From assembly GCA_010356995.1 (NCBI GenBank), contig ML996688.1, forward strand, positions 1,400,579 to 1,464,578: a stretch of DNA of 64,000 bases, written 5' to 3'. The position numbers were made by a program, and so were the translations under genes. Of the stretch, positions 57,749 to 64,000 are shown in pieces. Source of the stretch: Trichodelitschia bisporula (lineage: Eukaryota; Ascomycota; Dothideomycetes; Phaeotrichales; Phaeotrichaceae). Position 1 is the first letter of the stretch, and every line of letters begins with the position of its first letter. Below the pieces are notes generated by a model. It saw only the letters and a list, made by a program, of their open reading frames with translations, was not told the DNA's origin and made no database searches.

Positions 57749-59663
57749 ATGAGCGGCATCGAAATCGCCGGCCTCATTCTTGGAGGGCTGCCGCTTGTCA
57801 TCTCGGCGCTGGAGCATTACAACAACGGGCTCGATCCCATCAAGGCGTTCTACCGATGGGAGCGCGAGCTGCCGCAGTATATCCGTAAGCTGCGTAACCA
57901 GCATGTTCACTACCAGCAGACACTGCGCCTGCTCCTCGAGCCCATCACCGACGAACATGAGCTGGCGGATATGATTGCCAACGCCGATGCGCCGGCGTGG
58001 ACCGACGACCGCATCGCGCAGGCGCTGGAGGAGCGACTTGGTGATTCATATGTTGCTTATGGGGATACGGTGGCGGAGATCAGTCGTGTCATGCGTACAA
58101 TTGCAAGCAAGCTGGACGTCGGAAGCACGAATGTAAGTGCCCGCACAATGGCGAAATGAGACGAGACAAAGACAGGGTTCCAATTCTTACTCTCGTAGAC
58201 CTCTCGGAGTGACCTCGAAGCTCTACTCCTCTCAAAGCAGCGCCCCTCGGGCCGAAACGGCTTCGAATGGAAGAAACGCATCAAGTTCGGCATGTCCAAG
58301 CGTGCCATCAAGACGCTCCTCGACGAGCTGGACGGCTATGTCAAGGAACTAGAGCGCTTCACCGAGCGCGGCGAGAAGCTTGAATCGCAACAAGCGGTTG
58401 GCGCAGGCTCAGGCTCTGTCTCAGGCACCTGGAAAACGTCGTTCGTGGCCCCGCTGGAGCATGTACGTGCTGGTGCACGGCTGCTGCATCAGGCTATGAC
58501 GCAGTGGAATTGCGCATGCGAAGCGTTGCATTCCACACATATCAAGCTCGAGCAGCGGGTTATCGTATCGCGCTCTAAGACACCGAAGCGCCCCAAGAAT
58601 GCGGATGAGCTGCGGTTTCGGGTGTCGGTCACTACGGCTGAGACTACTTTCAAGTGGAATGATGTCGAGGTTTCGGTCCGGCACACCGAACCCGAATCAC
58701 CACCACCCGAGTACGAACAGTACGTATTCCATCCCTCTCTCGTATAGTCTAAATCCTAACCCACCTAGAAACTTGCCGGAGCTCAAACACTCCGCAACAG
58801 CAATATCTGCCTATTCCGTCAAGTCGGTCTCAACCATGAAGTCCTCCCTGACAATGAAATCCTCCGTCACATTCAGCGTAACCGCCCCCTCCATCCCCCC
58901 CAGCGTCCACGACCTCAGCCTCCTCGAAATCGACAACATATGCCACACCCTCCGGCAAGCCTCCCGCACCACCCCACTCCTAGGCTTCTGCCTCGACCCT
59001 TCCGGTAAGCTACGCGGAATATATCCCGTTTCAGACGAGGATACCACCCTCAAGCCCCCTCCACAAGGCACCATCACGCTGGACGAGCTGCTCCGCAGCC
59101 CCGTCATCAAAGGCAAAAGGGCGCGTCTCAGCAGGAAAGACCGCCTCGCGCTCGCCGTAAACATCGCTTCAAGTACATTACAGCTATGTACAACGCCCTG
59201 GCTGCCCGCGCACTGCTACTGCGCATCGGACATCGTCTTCCCGCGCACAGACGGGAGCCCCGCCTTCGACATCGAGTCCGCATATCTGCGCTCCACCCCC
59301 TACGGGCCGGACACAAAGGGCACCAAGCCACTCTTAAACAACGACAACGCCACGCTCCTCGCGCTCGGCCTCATGCTACTAGAACTCTACTTCGGCGAAT
59401 CGAGCGACACCCACACGGAGACCGAAGACCTAGGCCCTAACAACAAACCAAACGCCTTTACTGCGCTCGCCGTCGCCCAGCGCTGGGTGCTCGACGAGCG
59501 TGATAATCTCTCCGCTGGCTTCTTGCAGGCTGTGTCTCATTGTTTGCGCTGCTTTGCTGATCCACGTAGTAGCCTGCATGACCCGCCCTTTTTGCAGGCT
59601 GCTATTGATGAAATCATTGTTCCCCTCCAAGTCGAGCTGTGGCAGTTCACTGGTGCGCGGTAA
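57749..59663 (+). CDS. DUF7580-type fungal protein (kinase-like C-terminal lobe)
   Basis: Three exons: 57749-58132, 58199-58719, 58769-59663, giving 599 residues. The N-terminus MSGIEIAGLILGGLPLVISA with ALEHYNNGLDPIK is the hallmark of a large fungal family; it resembles the hydrophobic starts of HeLo/SesA-like and other NLR-type N-terminal domains. The middle is helical. The C-terminal part carries SRKDRLALAVNIASSTLQL, TPWLPAHCYCASDIVF and LALGLMLLELYFGESSD, similar to the C-lobe of protein kinases but without HRD or DFG, so a pseudokinase. I identify the family from memory as DUF7580. A role in self-recognition or cell-death signalling is an inference from related architectures. Its stop is 20 bases from the convergent SEC8 stop. 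Confidence 0.85.
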
Positions 59664-59683
59664 CCGCGGATTCACGGCGCCGC

Positions 59684-62600
59684 CTACGAAGATGCCCCGT
59701 ACGCCTCGGCTAGCTGCGCTGTATGCTCGTCCAACCCGCGCTTCGCCTGCACAGCGAGTTCGCGCCGCTCGCTAGCCATGTTTTCAGAGTAGCAGAGCGC
59801 GAGGAGGGTGCGCAGCTGCCCCTGATCGAAGTTCCTTTCTCGCGCGGCAGCAACCACGGCAGCAGGTCCTGCGGCGAAGAGTTCGAAGTAGGCCTTTGAG
59901 CGCATGAGAAGGGCATCCGGCTCCACGTTCTTGAGATTATGCTGCACGACCAAGATATTGAGCTGGACGCGGGCGCAGCCGTTTTCATTCATGATGGAGA
60001 TGTTGGAAGCGGCGTGGATAAAGAGGTGGTCGAGGAGATGGGCGAGACCGGTAATGATGAATGCTTGTTGCGGGGCTTGGAGGTGCGTGGCGAAGACTTC
60101 GTCGAAGGTGATCATGTCGGCGTTCAGGGCTGATATCTCCGGATCGGGTTCCTGCAGCCGCTGCTCTAGGCGGAAGGTGCGGCTCATGGAGCGCTTGATG
60201 TGGAAAAAGACGTGGGCGCGCGTTTCGAGATGTAGCATGCGAAGCACCTTCGCCGCGAGCTGTTGGTAGGAGGATACGACGCCGTCGAATGCACTGTATT
60301 GTTAGCATAGCATATATGGTTGAAAAAAGGGAGCATACACAGCGGAGTCTTGATTTAGCGGCAAGAATGCGATGCCTTCTTCTGTAGACTTTTCGGCACT
60401 GGGCACCAGCGTCCACCGTCGCTGGAATGTGTACCTAGATTCGCGCCGTGAGGAATCGATAGACTGGGGGCTGATGTGGCGCATGCGTGCGATTTTGCTG
60501 GCTAGCCATTTCTGCGAGACGTCAGTTTCCGAGCGCCACGTCAAATGACAGGTATACGTACCATGCTGGTGTACATGAGGCACAGCGCCGCCATCGTGCG
60601 CTGGTCCGAGATAACGTCGATCTCATCGATCGTAACATCGCTCGTGGCCTGAATGAGCAACTTGGTTTCCTGCTCGAGCAACTCGCCCGCAGACCCCTTA
60701 TCCGCATTCGCCAGCGCCCTAAGCAACTCCTGCACCTGATCCTCATCATCCAGCATCGCAGCAAACTTCAGCCTCTTCCCCGTCTGCGGATGCGGCACGA
60801 GGCGCGAGACAAGAGCCCTAAACCAGCCATAGCACTTATCATAGTACGTAACCATCTGATTGATAACCAGTTGGCTGAACGCCTGATCATGCGGCAGATT
60901 GCAAAGCATCTTGCAAAACGCAGTGATGAGCGTGAAGAACTTGCCCGTGCCCTTGAAGATGGGCTTTTTGGCCAGCGTCGCCCACTTGGGATCCGCCTGG
61001 AAGGCGTCTGATTCGATGAAGGTCTGGGCCGAAAGCTCCATGAGGGTTTCCTCGAGCTGCGGTAGGAAGACATTGATTAGGAAGTCGTCAAGGAAGGAGG
61101 TTAATGTGCTGAGTGCAATGTCCGATGTCGGTGGCACCACCTCCTTCAGCCGGTTCAGGAACTTCAGCGACGGCGGCAGCAAAATGCCCATATTAAAGAC
61201 ACTTGGTTCGACGAGCAGCTTGTGGCCCGTAGCGCTGCCATCGTACGCATTAGCGGTGCTGGTCTGCACCTCCGCGGGGCGTTTGGAGTCAGACACGAGG
61301 CCCGGAACCGACGACTTTAGAATCTGCTCCAGGGCGTCGCGCTCCGACTCGAGGTCTGCAGACTTAGGGTCCAGGTCGGCTAGCTTGAAGAGCTTCTTGT
61401 TCTTGTCCCTGTTGCGCTGGAACACGCTACCCGCCTTCTCACCGGGGCCGCCGCGGAAGTTTTCGCCATCGGTGGCGAGGTAGTCGTGCAGAAGGGAGCG
61501 GATCTCGCTCTGGTATAGCTTCCAGAGCTCTCGGAAGCCTCCGGTAAGAGACATCGAGCCACGTAGACCCTCACGCTTGATGATGCCAGAAATGACCTCA
61601 TGTACCACACGATGCCCTTCGGCGATCGCCTCGAACCGCGCATACAACGTGCCGAACAAGTCGTTCAGAACCGTAGCCCGAGGGCCATTATCCGTGTCGA
61701 TGGATCCCATGTTGTCCTTCATTCCACGTAAACTGCTCGGATGGCGCTGGTCAACTTCCGCACTCGTCTTCTCCACGATGCGGAATAGCTCCATCGGTAG
61801 GCGCTGGTTGATGGTTTCCACGGCCACGTCGAGCTGGTTTAAGCTGTGTAGTGACTCCACAAGAAGTTGGATGTATGCGAATGATTCTGCTTCAGGGTTC
61901 CGCGTCGGGTCATCCTGAATCGGTTTTGATGTGTCCAGCTTATCCAGAAACTGATACAACAGACGTCCCCTCGTATCCAAGCCGTTTGGCTGGACCTCGG
62001 CATTCTTTGCATGAGTGGCATACTCCTTCCAGCGGTTCTCGCAGTATGGCGATTTGAGGTAAAGGTGGTTATGAAGCTCTTCCCGGAGAATGTCGCCCAA
62101 AGAATGCTCCTGGTTGCTCAGGTAAACCTTCAGATCCCCTAACGCCCCAATCTTGTCCATCTCCGCCTTACGAATAGACAGCAGCGCATCCTGGAGCAAC
62201 TCAACCGCGCTGAGAAAGCGCTTCTCGGAGATGCGCGCCTCCAACTTCTCAGGAATGCCCTGAAGATTCTCACTGCCACTTATTAGCTCTCATCCATGCC
62301 CACATCCGCCGCCTTGCACTCACATCGCCGCCAGTACCTGCAACATATCATCATAATTCCTCGACGAAACCGCCAACTCCTGCAACTCCGGCTTCGACGC
62401 CGCAAGTGCCGTCTTCGCCTGCCCCAGCCCCGCCCTCAACGCCCTCAGCCTAACCTGACTCATCTGAATCGCAGCCTGAATACTATGAAATGTGCCAATC
62501 GACGAATTAAACCCCTGATGATGCTCATTAACAATCACCCTCAACGCACTCTGCAACTCCCTCTGCCTTGCGCGGAAACCCTCATACCGTCCCGCCAGCC

Positions 62601-63063
62601 CAAGCGAGCTCTCATCCAGCAACTGCAGTGCAACCTGCACCGGCACGCACTCCTCCCCCGTCATAACCCCCCACTCGTGCTGGATATCCCGAATCACAGC
62701 CTCCATCTGCTTGCTCCCATCGCCGGCACCCCCGGCTCCACGCCTCGTCGGACTCCGCTGCGCCAATCCCGCGCCCGTACTCCGCCTCTTCGCCTGCGAC
62801 CGCTCCAGACTCGTCGGCCGTGTCACAGCAGCCACAGCACTATTCCCAGCCACGCTGCGCGGCTCACCGCGCGGATCGCTCCGCGCATCGTCGGCGTACC
62901 CAGCATAGGAATCGGCACCATACCCGCCGGCGCGGCGCTCGCGGGGGCGGAAGGCGGGGCGGGATGTGCTGGGTTCGTCGGGTTGCGGGGTGTAGCCGTT
63001 TGTGTAGGAGGGGCCGTAGGCGGGGGTTGAGCCGGTGCGGAGGGAGTCGGGGAGGCGGGACAT
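59684..63063 (-). CDS. SEC8: Exocyst complex subunit Sec8
   Basis: Four exons on the minus strand: 63063-62324, 62272-60562, 60511-60339, 60293-59684, giving 1,077 residues, in the range of fungal Sec8. The first 115 residues are disordered and Arg/Ser/Gly-rich. Then IRDIQHEWGVMTGEECVPVQVALQLLDESSLGLAGR opens the conserved helical part, with the coiled-coil of the CorEx bundle up to NYDDMLQVLAAI. Exon 2 has ISEKRFLSAVELLQDALLSI and HNHLYLKSPYCENRW. The rest is helical rods. Sec8 is a core subunit of the exocyst that tethers secretory vesicles at the hyphal tip. Introns are 51, 50 and 45 nt. The start MSRLPDSLR was chosen as the first in-frame Met. Confidence 0.95.
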
Positions 63064-63767
63064 TGTTGTGGTGTTATGTGTGGTTTAGAGGGTGGGGTAC
63101 ATTGCGGTTTGGGGTGGTTTGCGGATGGTGAGGGCGGGTTGGGGGTGGGATTGTGCGAGGATCGAGGTTGCAGGACAGTGCTGTGCTCGTGGCGGAGCGG
63201 ATGAGTTGACGTTCCGCGCCTGGTGGAGAGCTATCGACTTTCGAGGTAAGGTCGTATCACGTGACCGCGCGTATGCAGCGCTGCTGAAATGCAACCGCCT
63301 CGCTTTCGACAACAGCTCGAAGAAAGTGGAGTGGATCATTTCTTAATGGAATTAGTGCATGCACTGGAATCAAGGTGCACTGGAATCAAATCATCATCAG
63401 AAATACTCATGGTTATGTTCGCACATGTATATACATCGCGGCCCCACTCCCAACAGCAGCAGTAGAACAGTGTATAGACACCACGCCTCCGACCACACCA
63501 ACTACAATGCACAGATCCATATCACCACAGCCACCAGGTATCCACAACAGCAAGCTAGGCATGGAACAACGGTCAGACTCCCAACTCCCGAAATGCCACA
63601 CGCTCGCAACAAACAGCGCTATCCGAGCATCGCACCCATCGAAAGCAACACACAAGCTCAACAGCTATGATAAACGCCAGTCCATGAGTCCGCCTATACA
63701 TCGTCAAACAAAGCGTCCAAAGTACATATGTACAGACAGGCATCCAGGGAACCGTCGCAGGTCAGTC
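63064..63767. other. Intergenic, SEC8 promoter
   Basis: 704 bases between SEC8 and the 3' end of the edge gene. A CA/TC-rich, repeat-poor stretch. No gene seen. Confidence 0.5.
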
Positions 63768-64000
63768 CTAAAGGATAGATAACAACCGGCCTAAAGCCCG
63801 GTCATCGTCCTCCCCGGCATCACGCATTCCGTCCTCCTGGCCAGCCCCTCCCTCATCCGCACTCTCATCCCAAGCAACTTCCTCCATGAGGTCCCGCGCC
63901 TGTCCCCGGTGTCCACTGGGTGTAGCAGGACCACTCTGCGTCTGCCTCAATGGCACTTCAACGCCCAAATCATCCGATTCCACACTAGCCTCTTCTCCCA
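63768..64000 (-). CDS. C-terminal fragment of an acidic protein, 5' end outside
   Basis: The minus strand is open from the right edge to a TAG at 63768-63770, giving 76 or so residues that begin outside the window. The sequence is acidic and disordered: DDLGVEVPLRQTQSGPATP, then ARDLMEEVAWDESADEGG and GEDDDRALGRLLSIL at the end. The position, in a single frame to the edge with a terminal hydrophobic motif, supports a real gene end. I do not recognise the family. Confidence 0.5.
   Translation of the reverse strand, partial: GEEASVESDDLGVEVPLRQTQSGPATPSGHRGQARDLMEEVAWDESADEGGAGQEDGMRDAGEDDDRALGRLLSIL

Overview
This 64 kb window is nuclear DNA from a filamentous ascomycete (Pezizomycotina; class not resolved). 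The genes are split by many 40-80 nt introns with GT...CTAAC/CTAAT...AG signals. The housekeeping set (SMP3, PBN1, AOS1, RVS161, ARB1, HSP60, cofilin, NOP2, SEC8, mitochondrial TrpRS) is fungal, and it sits beside families typical of Pezizomycotina (HPP membrane protein, DUF7580 protein, C2H2/macrodomain protein, divergent Zn-cluster regulator). I rebuilt exon structures by hand. Every model listed keeps frame across its junctions, and the doubtful junctions are flagged.

Layout. 1-511: edge-truncated gene for a secreted Ser-rich repeat protein (minus). 0.5-5.3 kb: gene-poor, with a minisatellite and a small glycine-zipper gene. 5.3-24 kb: kinase-like protein with candidate SUMO-interaction motifs, SMP3, an acyl-CoA ligase with a possible peroxisomal tail, mitochondrial TrpRS divergent from RVS161, AOS1 divergent from a conserved unknown, PBN1, and a hexose transporter. 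24-34.7 kb: looser spacing with a TauD-type dioxygenase, a GNAT acetyltransferase, a divergent Zn-cluster regulator and a SARAF homologue. 35-46.6 kb: HPP protein, ARB1, HSP60, cofilin, the GET-pathway protein Mdy2/Get5 divergent from NOP2. 46.8-50.3 kb: three small Myb/SANT-like genes in tandem on the minus strand. 51.8-59.7 kb: a large minus-strand gene joining C2H2-type fingers, two degenerate macrodomains and a Cys-rich finger, divergent from a DUF7580 protein. 59.7-63 kb: SEC8. 63.8-64 kb: the acidic C-terminus of another minus-strand gene.

How the genes fit together. Two genes serve GPI-anchor mannosylation (PBN1 for the first mannose, SMP3 for the fourth). Several candidate SUMO links occur: the E1 subunit AOS1, a kinase-like protein with candidate SUMO-interaction motifs, and a Myb-like protein with six psi-K-x-E motifs. 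The most unusual content is the C2H2-macrodomain gene facing the DUF7580 gene, which I read as a candidate NLR-like or stress-response module, and the three-gene Myb-like array with a shared intron position. I saw no transposon, CRISPR array, rRNA or convincing tRNA.
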